This document shows, in pieces, positions 23,051-35,186 of a stretch of DNA of 64,000 nt; position 1 is the stretch's first letter, and every line of letters begins with the position of its first letter. The position numbers and the translations under genes are program-made. The notes below the pieces were generated by a model. The model ran no database searches. It had not been told where the DNA came from and saw only the letters and a list, made by a program, of their open reading frames with translations. Source of the stretch: Lotus japonicus (taxonomy: Eukaryota > Streptophyta > Magnoliopsida > Fabales > Fabaceae); contig NC_080046.1 in the NCBI RefSeq assembly GCF_012489685.1, forward strand, positions 20,893,304 through 20,957,303, read 5' to 3'.

Positions 23051-25858
23051 GTGAGACCCAAGTTTTTAAGTTTGGAATAAACCGAATAAAAATTCCTTTT
23101 CACGACTAATTTGATGTAACGTGAAGGAAAAACCTGAACAAGTGTTGATTGAATGGAATAAATTTGTGAAGGAGAAAGTTCAGGAAAAAGCTAAGGATTG
23201 CATCAAAGTCGAAAAAGGTTATAGCACGGTTAGTATTCGCTTTAACCTAGGTCAAGAACGCTAGGAAATAGCTAATTTACGTTTTAGGACACGATGGAAC
23301 CTAATTCCAAAAATCTTCAGAGAAATGTTAGAACTTCTCTTATTCGTCTATAAAACAAGCGTTTCGATACGAAACCCTGGAATGTAAGAACGTCAAATTC
23401 CAATACTCGGAAGTTTGCCGAAACCGAATCACTGATAGTTCAAAACCCATTTTTATGCTGAGGTTCCGCTTTTTTGATCAAAAACTCTCGACTGGGCTTA
23501 GCTTTAGTAGGATTAGTTGTTATAAATGTCGTTAGGATCGACCCCATCTAATTTTTTTTTCGAAATTCTGATTTTGAGTTTCCGAGCTAAAAATATTGAC
23601 CAAAATACCCCTGCGACAGTTTTCGACCCGATAATTTTTCTGAGAGTTTCTCTGGCCTAGATATCGCCTAAGGATACCTAGGAATTGATTTAGATCGAAG
23701 AAAAAGTTCGAAAACCCTATTTTCCATAGTGGCCGAAACCTATTTGCTTGGGTACCGTGTCCAAAAATAATTTTTGGGTCTCTATGACCTGAGCCATTGC
23801 GTAGCTCTTTCAATTGTCGAAATTTTGGCGCCGGTTTCGTGTCATTCCGAGTTCTGTAGCTCGAGTTATGCACGTTTTAGCGAATAAAGTGTTTTTGTAC
23901 AAAACTTGAATCGAGTCAAAACTCATCCATTCGGGGAAAGCCCTTCCATTCGTGCCTAAATGTTGTACTCTGAAGCTTCTTGAGCTTTGTCGAACATTAG
24001 TTAGGATTGTTTCGACTGTATCGACTTGGTTTGATTCATTATTGCTTTGTTGCTCAAAGGTTCGATTGTGGAAACTTTGGGATTGACTGAACAAGCTTGT
24101 GAGAGAGACCTACACCGCGAGACTGGAACAACTCGAGGTGTGGGCAACCTACTTACTAGCTATTTGTATTTTAGGCGTCGATGAATTCGACTTGATTTAT
24201 TGTTATGCACTTGATTGTGTTTGACTGGGAAAAATGTTTTCTGAGGCTACGGCTGACAATTGATAATCATTTATCGCTTGAACTGTTTTTGAGATTGATT
24301 CAAATGCTATGTGCTAAATGGTTAATCTAGGACGTGTTGATATATGCGCCATGACTGTTGGATTGTGTTACTTTGATTATGAAATTACACATATATCTGT
24401 TGTACGTCAGAGAGGATAACGGGCAGTTATGCCAAATTTATCATGAGATTTTGGAAAAGTTTGATGGGACGAATCGAGGTTCGGGCCCTTATTATTTTAG
24501 TGGGTCGAGACCTTCTCTGGGAGTTACTTTGGATGATGGGCTTTTAAACTCATAAGATTAGAGATAAAACTAAATGGAAACTATTTTACAAGAAAAATTC
24601 ATAATACATTAAACAACATCTGAACCCTTTAAATAATGATAACAATGTCAGATGAAAGCTTAGGGCTTGGATGTTAGTTTTGGAAAATGAGAAGTGTCGC
24701 CGAATCCAAGTTTTGGGGAAACCAATAAGTTTCCAAGTACATTGGTACTCCTTCGTGAATGTGTGAGATTTCACTAAAGCGTGAGACTTCGTGAAAGCGT
24801 AAGACTCCATTGAGGCGTGAGACTTCATGGAAGCGTGAGATTTCATCGTCGTTTACCCCAGGGCAAACGACAGGGAACATTTGTTTAGTTAGACACTTGC
24901 GCGTTGGGAGGACGATACATTGTTTGACTAACCTTATCACCTAACTTCATATGCTGAGATTTTGATGATTTGATATTGGTGAACATCGTTATGTTATTTG
25001 TTGAATTGTTGAGATATTGAATATTGTGTTGTTACTAGAGATCTGATAACATGTTATGTATATACCTTAGGGTAGACAATACATAACTTATACGTATATA
25101 TACAACCTATATATATATATATATATATATACCCCTTAATTCATCACATGTTGCTTGTATTATCTATTATATCCTGTGAGTTGACCCTCGCACCTTGGCT
25201 TTGTTTGTATGTTTGTGTTTGGGCGGTCGGCCTGCTGCCAGGCGTCCGTCAGCCGGTTCGTGATGATTCGTTGTGCGGGAAAGACCCGGAGCGAAATGAC
25301 TATTACTGAAGCCTTCGACGAGGACCCGGACTTCATGCCTGATCGAGGAAGGGTCGGTGATAGTAGTGTGGGTTATGGGTGGTTAGAGTCTTTTGAGCTG
25401 GTTGTTGTTGTCATAGCTCTGATTCGTCATTTGTACTTTTGGGACCGGGTAGTTTCCGACAGGTTGCTTTCGGTGTGGTTCTCCATAGATGGGGATCGCA
25501 TGAAGTAGTTAGACGTAGGAAGTCTTTTTGGAAGCCGTTTTGGGCTGACTTACTTTTCGGAGGACTGTATTTATAAAACTTATGACTCTATCTGTGAGTC
25601 GCACTTGTTTGCCGATGGGCAATACTTCTAGTTATCTGAGGTTACTTACCGTCACTTGAGGACAATCGTGACAATGTTTTTAGTTGCAGCAAGGGATGTG
25701 CTTGTATTGTATATTGATCGCTGTTAATCGCGATTGGGTTGAGTCTTTATTTCGACAAGTCTTTTTATTTAAACAAATCAAAAAAAAAAATACCTGTTTT
25801 TCCGCTTTATTTTATCCTTGGGTTACTAAAGTGACGCCACCGAAATCGGGGTGTTACA
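23051..25858 (+). repeat. 5' LTR of the Tekay-like element
   Basis: 2808 bp, TGTGAGACCC ... GGGTGTTACA. It lacks about 310 bp of a tandem array present in the 3' LTR; the junction is near 24750. Contains a (TA)n tract at about 25110-25131. Confidence 0.92.
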
Positions 25859-25862
25859 TTTG

Positions 25863-25874
25863 TGGTATCAGAGC
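25863..25874 (+). other. Primer binding site of the Tekay-like element
   Basis: TGGTATCAGAGC, 4 nt inside the 5' LTR; complementary to initiator tRNA-Met. Confidence 0.9.
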
Positions 25875-26072
25875 TTGTCGAGTCTTTCGGGAGTCTTTGG
25901 GGAATAGGTCTTCTGTGCTAGGTTGTGTGACTCTGCAAAGAGTAAAGATTGATTGTCTGCCGAGAGATTTTTCGCTCGAAATTGATTGAAGTTGCTACCT
26001 AATCATATTGTATAGCTATGCATAATACTATCTTATGATTGTTACTGACTGTTTGCTAAACGAATACAGAAC

Positions 26073-27218
26073 ATGGTGAACGCGAACCAACTTGCTGAGA
26101 TGGTGGCCACTTTGGTCCAAGCAATGACTGTACAAACAAATGACAATGCACATAGGCGTGCTGCTGAGGATGCACGTGAGCTACACCGGCTTCAGAGAGA
26201 AGCAGCCCTGGACCAGAACAGGGGACTGAATGATTTTAGAAGGCAGGATCCACCCAAGTTCACGGGTGGGACTGACCCGGACAATGCGGATCTATGGATC
26301 CAAGAGATTGAGAAGATTTTCGAAGTACTACAGACTAGTGAAGGGGCCAAGGTGGGCCTGGCAACTTATCTGTTGCTGGGCGATGCTGAGTACTGGTGGA
26401 GGGGTACCAGAGGGATTATGGAAGCTAACAATGAAGAAGTGAACTGGAACTCTTTCCGTGCTGCATTTCTGGAGAAGTACTTTCCAACTAGCACTCGAGA
26501 CGAGCGGGAGGCACAATTTCTGACTCTTTGTCAAGGGAGCATGACCATACCTGAGTATGCTTCCAAACTGGAATCATTGGCTAAGCACTTCCAGTTTTTC
26601 AACAACCATGTTGATGAACGCTACATGTGTAAGCGATTTCTGAATGGGCTGAGAGCAGACATCGAAGATTCAGTGAGGCCATTGGGGATTATGAGGTTTC
26701 AAGCTTTGGTTGAGAAGGCCACCGAGGTGGAACTGATGAAGAATAGGAGGATGGACCGGGCTGGAACTGGGGGACCAATGAGGTCGAGTTCCCGGAGCTA
26801 TCAAGGAAAAGGAAAATTTCAGATGGAGAAGCCTTATCAGCGTCCTGTGGGGGAAAGGTTTACCCCAGGATCGTACAAGCCTATGGTTACGGCTGTTGCT
26901 GGAGGAACGGGAAACCAGATTGCAACCCAAGACGTGAAATGCTTCAGGTGTGGAAAATTGGGGCACTATGCAAGTGCGTGCTCAGAATCGAGGCCCAAGT
27001 GTTTCAACTGCAACCAACCGGGGCACAACGCCAGTCAGTGTAGGGCACCCAAGGCGGAGCCGTCTGTCAATGATGCAAGGGGAAAGCACCCTGCTGCTAG
27101 AGGAAGGGTTTATATCATGGACGGTGAAGGAGCTGAGGGGTTAACCAGAGGAGAGCGCAAGAACGATGGTAACCTTCTAACTATTCTTTCTCATTCTAGT
27201 GCAACACGCCTAACTTAG
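26073..27218 (+). CDS. Gag polyprotein of the Tekay-like element (381 aa, intact frame)
   Basis: Structural protein that packages element RNA into virus-like particles in the cytoplasm. Residues about 60-220 form the retrotransposon gag domain (FRRQDPPKFTGGTDPDNADL, YLLLGDAEYWWRG, FRAAFLEKYFPTSTRDE). Two zinc knuckles follow: CFRCGKLGHYASAC (about 290) and CFNCNQPGHNASQC (about 310). In autonomous relatives the frame continues into protease after GRVY-MDGEEA; here it reads GRVYIMDGEGAEGLTRGER and stops at 27218 with no protease DSG motif. The start ATG is about 200 nt after the PBS, as usual. The intact frame, against the total loss of pol, could reflect recent origin or selection. Confidence 0.9.
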   Translation: MVNANQLAEMVATLVQAMTVQTNDNAHRRAAEDARELHRLQREAALDQNRGLNDFRRQDPPKFTGGTDPDNADLWIQEIEKIFEVLQTSEGAKVGLATYLLLGDAEYWWRGTRGIMEANNEEVNWNSFRAAFLEKYFPTSTRDEREAQFLTLCQGSMTIPEYASKLESLAKHFQFFNNHVDERYMCKRFLNGLRADIEDSVRPLGIMRFQALVEKATEVELMKNRRMDRAGTGGPMRSSSRSYQGKGKFQMEKPYQRPVGERFTPGSYKPMVTAVAGGTGNQIATQDVKCFRCGKLGHYASACSESRPKCFNCNQPGHNASQCRAPKAEPSVNDARGKHPAARGRVYIMDGEGAEGLTRGERKNDGNLLTILSHSSATRLT

Positions 27219-28583
27219 TTATACTGTTTGAGCTTTGACCTTACAGTTATTACACCTACTAAGAATTTATTTGACTGCCGCTCATGTTTAAACTATAGAA
27301 GTTACACGAGGTTTAGAATAACACACTAAGTCTAGAAAGTAGTCTTCCACCGATGCGATTATGAGGAAGCTAGTAGCTGAAGAACGAGTCTTAGGGAGAC
27401 TCTGTATGGGTAGTATACGTGTTATGTTGAGGGTGCGTAGTTCCGTAGTGGAATCATGAAAGGATTTAATATCAGGATATTTGTGACTACTGGAGGATAG
27501 GAACTCATTGACTGTTCCAGTGGGTTTTTCTAAATTTTCACCTTCGATGTATTAGGCCTGATCAACTTAATATTGAGGGGGTGATATTCGGAATCATAGC
27601 TGGTAATGGACTTTGATAGAAGGATGTGTAAGACTTGGAGAATTGCTAGGTGTTTGCTGGAGTAACTAAGTGTTGGATTGATTTGGGAATGATTAAGTTG
27701 GAGAAAGAAAGTTTTAGCATAAGTTGCATACTTGAGGTTGTTGACGTAATGATCCATGTGATGAGATTGGAATGATGTTAGCATAATAAGTTGTGAATGA
27801 GAAAGCATGACGACACTGGTCAGGTCATTTGTGTAAGCGAAGGAGTTATAGTTTTAAGAAATGGATACTCATTTAAGAAGTATTGAAGGATTAAAGGCCA
27901 TTAGAGGACCAAATTTGGTGAAGGTTTAGGTTTTAAATCTATGAAGGTCTGTCTAAGGTGTGCGGGACTCAAAGTTTGTCAGGTTTTGATTGAGAGACTA
28001 AGTATCGGATTGATTGGAGGATGATCAAGTTACAGAAAGGAAAGTGTTAGTGTTAAGATGAATACTTGAAGTTGTTATATTTGGACGAGTTTCGTAGAAT
28101 TCTACTAAGTTGAATGAGAATCCTAGGGCTAAGGTTGACCTAGTAAGCTGAGACTCATGTACACTTAAGAGATTTAGTGTTTACGATAACAGTTAAATCT
28201 CGGAAGGTTGAAGGATCGGATGATAAAATGACTAGTTAAGTCCCTTGAGGTATAGTTATGATTTAATCTTCTAGGGGATGAGTTCTGATTTGTGCGAAGT
28301 GTTAAGGATTTCAATAAGTGTATATTGGTTTGAGTAAGGAAAGTTTTGAAGAAAGATGAAGATTTGCTTATAAGTTGTTGATAAGTTGATGTTAAGGGGA
28401 ATGAGTCTAGTGATGCACTAGGTATTAAGGCTCAAGTCGAGGTTTAATTTGAAGGGTGACTAAGTAGAAGATTGATTTCATGGTGCTATATGGGAGTTAG
28501 GTGAAGAGACCAAGGAATAATATTCGGAGTTTTTGCTGAACCCTAAGTTTCGAGGACGAAACTTTCTTTTTGGAGGGTAGTAA
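27219..28583 (+). other. Non-coding internal region of the Tekay-like element, with an internal repeat and polypurine tract
   Basis: No pol domain in any frame. Two divergent copies of a block of about 80 bp lie at 27665-27745 and 28000-28085 (GGATTGATT...GATGATTAAGTT...GAAAG...CTTGA-GTTGTT). The right end, CGAGGACGAAACTTTCTTTTTGGAGGGTAG, matches the end of pol plus the polypurine tract (about 28572-28580) of Tekay elements. The replacement DNA is of unknown origin. Confidence 0.6.
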
Positions 28584-31500
28584 TGTGAGACCCAAGTTTT
28601 TAAGTTTGGAATAAACCGAATAAAAATTCCTTTTCACGACTAATTTGATGTAACGTGAAGGAAAAACCTGAACAAGTGTTGATTGAATGGAATAAATTTG
28701 TGAAGGAGAAAGTTCAGGAAAAAGCTAAGGATTGCATCAAAGTCGAAAAAGGTTATAGCACGGTAGTATTCGCTTTAACCTAGGTCAAGAACGCTAGGAA
28801 ATAGCTAATTTACGTTTTAGGACACGATGGAACCTAATTCCAAAAATCTTCAGAGAAATGTTAGAACTTCTCTTATTCGTCTATAAAACAAGCGTTTCGA
28901 TACGAAACCCTGGAATGTAAGAACGTCAAATTCCAATACTCGGAAGTTTCCCGAAACCGAATCACTGATAGTTCAAAACCCATTTTTATGCTGAGGTTCC
29001 ACTTTTTTGATCAAAAACTCTCGACTGAGCTTAGCTTTAGTAGGATTAGTTGTTATAAATGTCGTTAGGATCGACCCCATCTAATTTGTTTTTCGAAATT
29101 CTGATTTCGAGTTTCCGAGCTAAAAATATTGACCAAAATACCCCTGCGACAGTTTTCGACCCGATAATTTTTCTGAGAGTTTCCCTGGCCTAGATATCGC
29201 CTAAGGATACCTAGGAATTGATTTAGATCGAAGAAAAAGTTCGAAAACCCTATTTTCCATAGTGGCCGAAACCTATTTGCTTGGGTACCGTGTCCAAAAA
29301 TAATTTTTGGGTCTCTATGACCTGAGCCATTGCGTAGCTCTTTCAATTTTCGAAATTTTGGCGCCGGTTTCGTGTGATTCCGAGTTCTGTAGCTCGAGTT
29401 ATGCACGTTTTAGCGAATAAAGTGTTTTTGTACAAAACTTGAATCGAGTCAAAACTCATCCATTCAGGGAAAGCCCTTCCATTCGTGCCTAAATGTTGTA
29501 CTCTGAAGCTTCTTGAGCTTTGTCGAACATTAGTTAGGATTGTTTCGACTGTATCGACTTGGTTTGATTCATTATTGCTTTGTTGCTCAAAGGTTCGATT
29601 GTGGAAACTTTGGGATTGACTGAACAAGCTTGTGAGCGAGACCTACACCGCGAGACTGGAACAACTCGAGGTGAGGGCAACTTACTTACTTGCTATTTGT
29701 ATTTTAGGCGTCGATGAATTCGACTTGATTTATTGTTATGCACTTGATTGTGTTTGACTGGGAAAAATGTTTTCTGAGGCTACGGCTGACAATTGATAAT
29801 CATTTATCGCTTGAACTGTTTTTGAGATTGATTCACATGCTATGTGCTAAATGGTTAATCTAGGACGTGTTGATATATGTGTCATGACTGTTGGATTGTG
29901 TTACTTTGATTATGAAATTACACATATATCTGTTGTACGTCAGAGAGGATAACGGGCAGTTATGCCAAATTTATCATGAGATTTTGGAGAAGTTTGATGG
30001 GACGAATCGAGGTTCGGGCCCTTATTATTTTAGTGGATCGAGACCTTCTCTGGGAGTTACTTGGGATGATGGGCTTTTAAACTCATAAGATTAGAGATAA
30101 AACTAAATGGAAACTATTTTACAAGAAAAATTCATAATACATTAAACAACATCTGAACCCTTTAAATAATGATAACAATGTCAGATGAAAGCTTAGGGCT
30201 TGGATGTTAGTTTTGGAAAATGAGAAGTGTCGCCGAATCCAAGTTTTGGGGAAACCAATAAGTTTCCAAGTACATTGGTACTCCTTTGCTCTTTGAGCAG
30301 TTTATTTAGCCAACCAAAGGATGAGCCGGGAATCTTCACTGAGGCGTCAGACTTCGTGAAAGCGTGAAAATTCACTGAAGCGTGAGACTTCGTGAACGTG
30401 TGCAAATTCACTGAAGCGTGAGACTTCGTGAAAGCAAAAACTTCACTAAGGCGGGAGACCTTGTGGAGACGGGAACCTTCACTGAAGCAGGAGACTTTGC
30501 GGAGGCGTGCAGACTCACTGAAGCGTGAGACTTCGTGAATGCGCGAAAATTCACTGAAGCGTGAGACTTCGTGTATGCGCAAAACTTCACTGAAGCGCGA
30601 GACTTCGTGAATGTGTGAGATTTCACTAAAGCGTGAGACTTCGTGAAAGCGTAAGACTCCATTGAGGCGTGAGACTTCATGGAAGCGTGAGATTTCATCG
30701 TCGTTTACCCCAGGGCAAACGACAGGGAACATTTGTTTAGTTAGACACTTGCGCGTTGGGAGGACGATTCATTGTTTGACTAACCTTATCACCTAACTTC
30801 ATATGCTGAGATTTTGATGATTTGATATTGGTGAACATCGTTATGTTATTTGTTGAATTGTTGAGATATTGAATATTGTGTTGTTACTAGAGATCTGATA
30901 ACATGTTATGTATATACCTTAGGGTAGACGATACAGAACTTATACGTATATATACAACCTATATATATATATATACCCCTTAATTCATCACATGTTGCTT
31001 GTATTATCTATTATATCCTGTGAGTTGACCCTCGCACCTTGGCTTTGTTTGTATGTTTGTGTTTGGGCGGTCGGCCTGCTGCCAGGCGTCCGTCAGCCGG
31101 TTCGTGATGATTCGTTGTGCGGGAAAGACCCGGAGCGAAATGACTATTACTGAAGCCTTCGACGAGGACCCGGACTTCATGCCTGATCGAGGAAGGGTCG
31201 GTGATAGTAGTGTGGGTTATGGGTGGTTAGAGTCTTTTGAGCTGGTTGTTGTTGTCATAGCTCTGGTTCGTCATTTGTACTTTTGGGACCGGGTAGTTTC
31301 CGACAGGTTGCTTTCGGTGTGGTTCTCCATAGATGGGGATCGCATGAAGTAGTTAGACGTAGGAAGTCTTTTTGGAAGCCGTTTTGGGCTGACTTACTTT
31401 TCGGAGGACTGTATTTATAAAACTTATGACTCTATCTGTGAGTCGCACTTGTTTGCCGATGGGAAATACTTCTAGTTATCTGAGGTTACTTACCGTCACT

Positions 31501-31702
31501 TGAGGACAATCGTGACGATGTTTTTAGTTGCAGCAAGGGTTGTGCTTGTATTGTATATTGATCGCTGTTAATCGCGATTGGGTTGAGTCTTTATTTCGAC
31601 AAGTCTTTTTATTTAAACAAATCAAAAAAAAAAATACCTGCTTTTCCGCTTTATTTTATCCTTGGGTTACTAAAGTGACGCCACCGAAATCGGGGTGTTA
31701 CA
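28584..31702 (+). repeat. 3' LTR of the Tekay-like element, with 36-bp tandem array
   Basis: 3119 bp. The array at about 30335-30700 has roughly ten units built on GCGTGAGACTTCGTGAA; the unit is 36 bp in its best part, so the minus strand reads as a 12-residue repeat (HEVSRFSE-x4). (TA)n tract at about 30960. Confidence 0.92.
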
Positions 31703-31707
31703 AAGAG

Positions 31708-32707
31708 AAGAGAAGAAAGATAAAGAAAGAAGAAGCTCACTCAAGAGAAGAATGATCAAGACGCAAGATAGTCTATACAAGAAGAGTCAAAACATCAAGG
31801 CAGCCTTGGAAGAAGAATTAAAGCTTCGAATCAATTCATGTAAAGATCAGCTCAAGCTATCAGATCGTTTGAAGAGAAGACCACACTCATGAAGGCACTC
31901 ATCATCTATCTTAAGGACTGAATGAAGCGACATATTCAAATGGAAATATATCTGACATTCTTGAGGAGAAAGTCAAGTTCAAAGAAATCACGTGATACTC
32001 TACAAAGCACGATGACCAAGGAAACAAGTACAACATGTTATCAAAGTTTCACCATTCTCTCTCATGCAAGAAATGAAGAAATGGAGTAAAGCTTATTGTC
32101 CACGCCTACAAGCATCTATCTTATTCTGGCACCACAAGACAATCCATTTTTTAAGAATAAGAAAATTGGGTCAAAAGTTATCACTCACATTATGAATGGC
32201 AAATTGAAGAAAGGAATGAAGCATGCGTTGAACTGATAAATTTTTTGAGAGAAGAATGATTAAAGCAAGGAATATCGTATGAAGTTTAGAAGAACGATGG
32301 AAGCAGAACTTCTGAAAGGAACAACGTCTACCATGAAATGAAGTTTGCAGCTTCAAAAAGAAAGAAAAAGAATGAACTTCACAGTGAGATCATCTGAAAG
32401 AAAGCGGAATGACTGAAGCATGAACATCGTCTGAAGAATATAATAACGATGAAGAAAGATCGTCTGAAGCTAAAGGAAGGCGACAAAAGTAGAAAAGCAT
32501 TCAAACAGATCATTTAGAACCACGGGAAAATACAGATTTACGGGAAGTATGATATGGCAATGCAATTGTATCAAAGGTATAACTTGACAGTATAGTAGAT
32601 GAAATACTATGAATCCAACTTAAAAGGCACCGCAATTTAGATAAACAAAACTGCTAAATTGCAACTAATGTAATCAAAGCAATACTTGTCTAGAGAGAAA
32701 AGGTAAC
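31708..32707. other. Unassigned purine-rich DNA
   Basis: Continues the DNA interrupted at 23046. It is rich in GAAGAA and AAGCAA words, without a sustained frame. Its style recalls long Copia Maximus/SIRE LTRs, but no LTR ends or coding remnants were found. No gene seen. Confidence 0.35.
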
Positions 32708-34082
32708 TGATGTTCCATACTGCAAGTGTATAGTTTTGCCCGGGGTTTTAATTATCGAACTCAAGGATTGTGCGAGTGTACTTCTAAATTTACCAATTTA
32801 GTTGCAAGGACGAAAAACAAAGATAAAAATAGAGGATTGATTGGTTGTGATTATCACGAAAAGAAATTAAGAAAAACAAATAAGCGGTTGTTGATTTGAA
32901 AACTTAGGGAGAAAAGCTGCACTCAGGAATTGAATCTGTTACCCTTGTTATACATGTACCCGCTTCAGTTACATATGAATTCGACTAAACTCGTTCAAGG
33001 TGTTATGTCTATGTGATTACTTACTAATTCCTTAGCCAAGTTCTCCTTCTAGTTAATTAGTGATAGTTAATCCCTTAGTACCTAGTCCTAATTAACTAGA
33101 GATCCAGTTCAATATCAGAAAATCACATATTAATTGCTACCCTTATCCCTAAAGCGTAGAGACCAAAATTCAATTCCTCTCTAGATCCCTAGTTTCTATC
33201 AATTTCCCAATTGTATAGAAACAAGTATAACAATCTATGTGCAGTAGATAACAATCAAAGCACGAGAGAAATTCAAGAACGAAATATAGCCATTCATATA
33301 AAAACCGAAATGAATCCAAACATAATCAAAGATGTAACTTCATCTATCCCTAATGCAAAAGAGAAACTAGCCCAGCATGGCCATAAGAAGGATTATAAAG
33401 AAAGAATAAAACCTAGAAGCTCCAGAGATGGCTCTAGGAATGTTCCCCTCTTTCTCCTCTGAACACCAGTCAAAACGGCTCGCAAAACGGACTCCGGATG
33501 AGAAAGTTAGGTCAAAAAAATGTGGGAAGCCCTTTTATAGCAGCGGAAGGTCGTGCTATCGCAGCAAAAGATTGTGCGACGGAATCCAGAACCGCTGCAA
33601 CTCGCGCAATAGCACAAAAAACGGTACAGAAAATTCCAGAAACGAAATTCTGGTGCTATTGCGGCAGTTTTACCTGCGCTGCATTAAACAATAGTTAAAA
33701 CTGACACTTTTCGCGGCGGTTTGCTGCGCTGGAATAGACACCAGCTGCGAATTTCTATTTATTTGCTTGATTTTCTCTCTTTTTCCATTATCTTCCTAAA
33801 ATAAAGTCAAAATAACATAAAATAATTAAGAGATAATAAAATAAAAGATAATAAATAAGACAACAACTTAAAATAAACTTATCACCTCTCAAATAGAGTA
33901 AATAAATCCTAATAAAATCTAGAAAATTGACATAGAAATCATAAAAGATATAAAAATAGATTTAAAATAGTCAAATGCATGAATTATAATAAAATTGTCA
34001 TAAAATGACCAAAATACCCTAGATAACATATAAAATTATGTGATAAATATCTAGAAAAATTGCCTTAAATCTCGGGTCATCA
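32708..34082. repeat. Probable solo LTR, family related in style to TGTTGG LTRs
   Basis: About 1375 bp, starting TGATGTTCCATACTGCAAGTG and ending CTCGGGTCATCA, flanked by GTAAC (32703-32707) and CTAAC (34083-34087), a near-match target-site duplication. The end pattern (GCAAGTGTA...ATCGAAC...GGATTGTG near one end, CGGGTCATCA at the other) is shared with the family at 34212, 38536 and 41340, but the bodies differ. A 88-codon frame near 33428-33694 is not recognised. Confidence 0.65.
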
Positions 34083-34867
34083 CTAACACAGGAAAAAAAA
34101 AAGGGTAACACAAGGTTCACAGATGATTAAGCTGATCAAGTGACTAATCTTCTTCCTCTCCTTCATTCTATGCAATGGAAGTACTTCAGTTCATATATAC
34201 TTCTATCTTTGTGTTGGTAAATCCGCAAGTGTACGAATCCACCCAGTTTTAAATATCGAACCACAAGGATTGTGAGTGAATAAATTCGGTTCAAGCCTTG
34301 AGTGTGAATGTTTGTTTTATTGAGATGATGACACGTCGAAGTAGTAAAAAGGGAAAATAAACATAAACTCAGAAAAGAACATGCTTTGGATCCTTGATCA
34401 ACTAGCCAATTTAAGTACATCATTCTAAGCACATGAACTCATGGATCTCTCCTTCCTGTTCTAGCATAATCGGCCATCTATCGATGCCTCACATAGATGA
34501 TCCTCTCAAGTCAAAAGATAGGCTCAATTCCTTGACAACCCAAACATTTGCTAAAGGCACTAAGCATGCAATTCAGGCCAACAAACCTCTACTCTTCCTC
34601 TATTCCTAGTAGCAAGCATAGAAGGGGTAATACCAAATCGGTTCCCTAATCTATAACAAACTTACGTTCTGATTATACAAAAGCATAAAGCAAGCATGCA
34701 TACAAGCTTAGATTGATATTTAGAAAATGGTTTTCAAGGAAAGAAGAAGATCATGTAGGAAAGAACTTAAGATTATAACTTAAACATGAAAAGTCTTACA
34801 TGAAAACCAAAGCATAAGAAGAGAGATTAGCCAAGCATACCCTAGATGTTCTAGAGAGATTGGCTAA

Positions 34868-35186
34868 TGTTCAATCATGAACATTGAGATGAGGTATAGT
34901 ACCTAGAGTGTAAGGAACGTGATGTGAGATTCCTAGAGAGAATGAGAGCGTAACCGCTTAGAGAGAGAAAGTAACTGAATTTCAAGTTTGTTATTTCTCA
35001 AATGAGCTAAGAGTCCCTTACAATTGTAACCGTCCCCTATTTATAGATGGGGGAGTTAGGCCTAGCGCCTCTAAGTCGTCCTAATGGACCAGCTGGGCCT
35101 CCGGGACAAAGTCCCAAACCCCTGTTGCTCTCCTCGCCTTAGGCCAGCGCCCCTGGGCGAGGGACCCTGGGGTCTCGCCCAGTCCA
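34868..35186 (-). repeat. 3' LTR of element B
   Basis: 319 bp, TGTTCAATCATGAAC ... GCCCAGTCCA on the plus strand. TATTTATA (TATA box of the minus strand) at 35038-35045. Confidence 0.9.

Larger units (their letters stand above)
23051..31702 (+). mobile_element. Tekay-like Gypsy element with gag only (non-autonomous)
   Basis: LTRs at 23051-25858 and 28584-31702, a perfect 5-bp target-site duplication AAGAG (23046-23050 and 31703-31707), PBS at 25863-25874, gag at 26073-27218 and a purine-rich tract before the 3' LTR. The internal region is only 2.7 kb and lacks protease, reverse transcriptase, RNase H, integrase and chromodomain. The LTRs are nearly identical apart from one large indel, so insertion is probably recent. 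The long LTR starting TGTGAGACCC and the gag type fit the chromovirus Tekay/Del lineage. Confidence 0.92.

Noticed and set aside
27163..27203. Mini-intron at the end of the Tekay-like gag (GT...CTAAC...CTAG)
   Set aside because: About 40 nt is too short for a plant intron, and joining the sides does not restore a protease frame.
30335..30700. CRISPR-like regular repeats
   Set aside because: Units are contiguous and degenerate with no unique spacers, in a plant LTR; it is a minisatellite.
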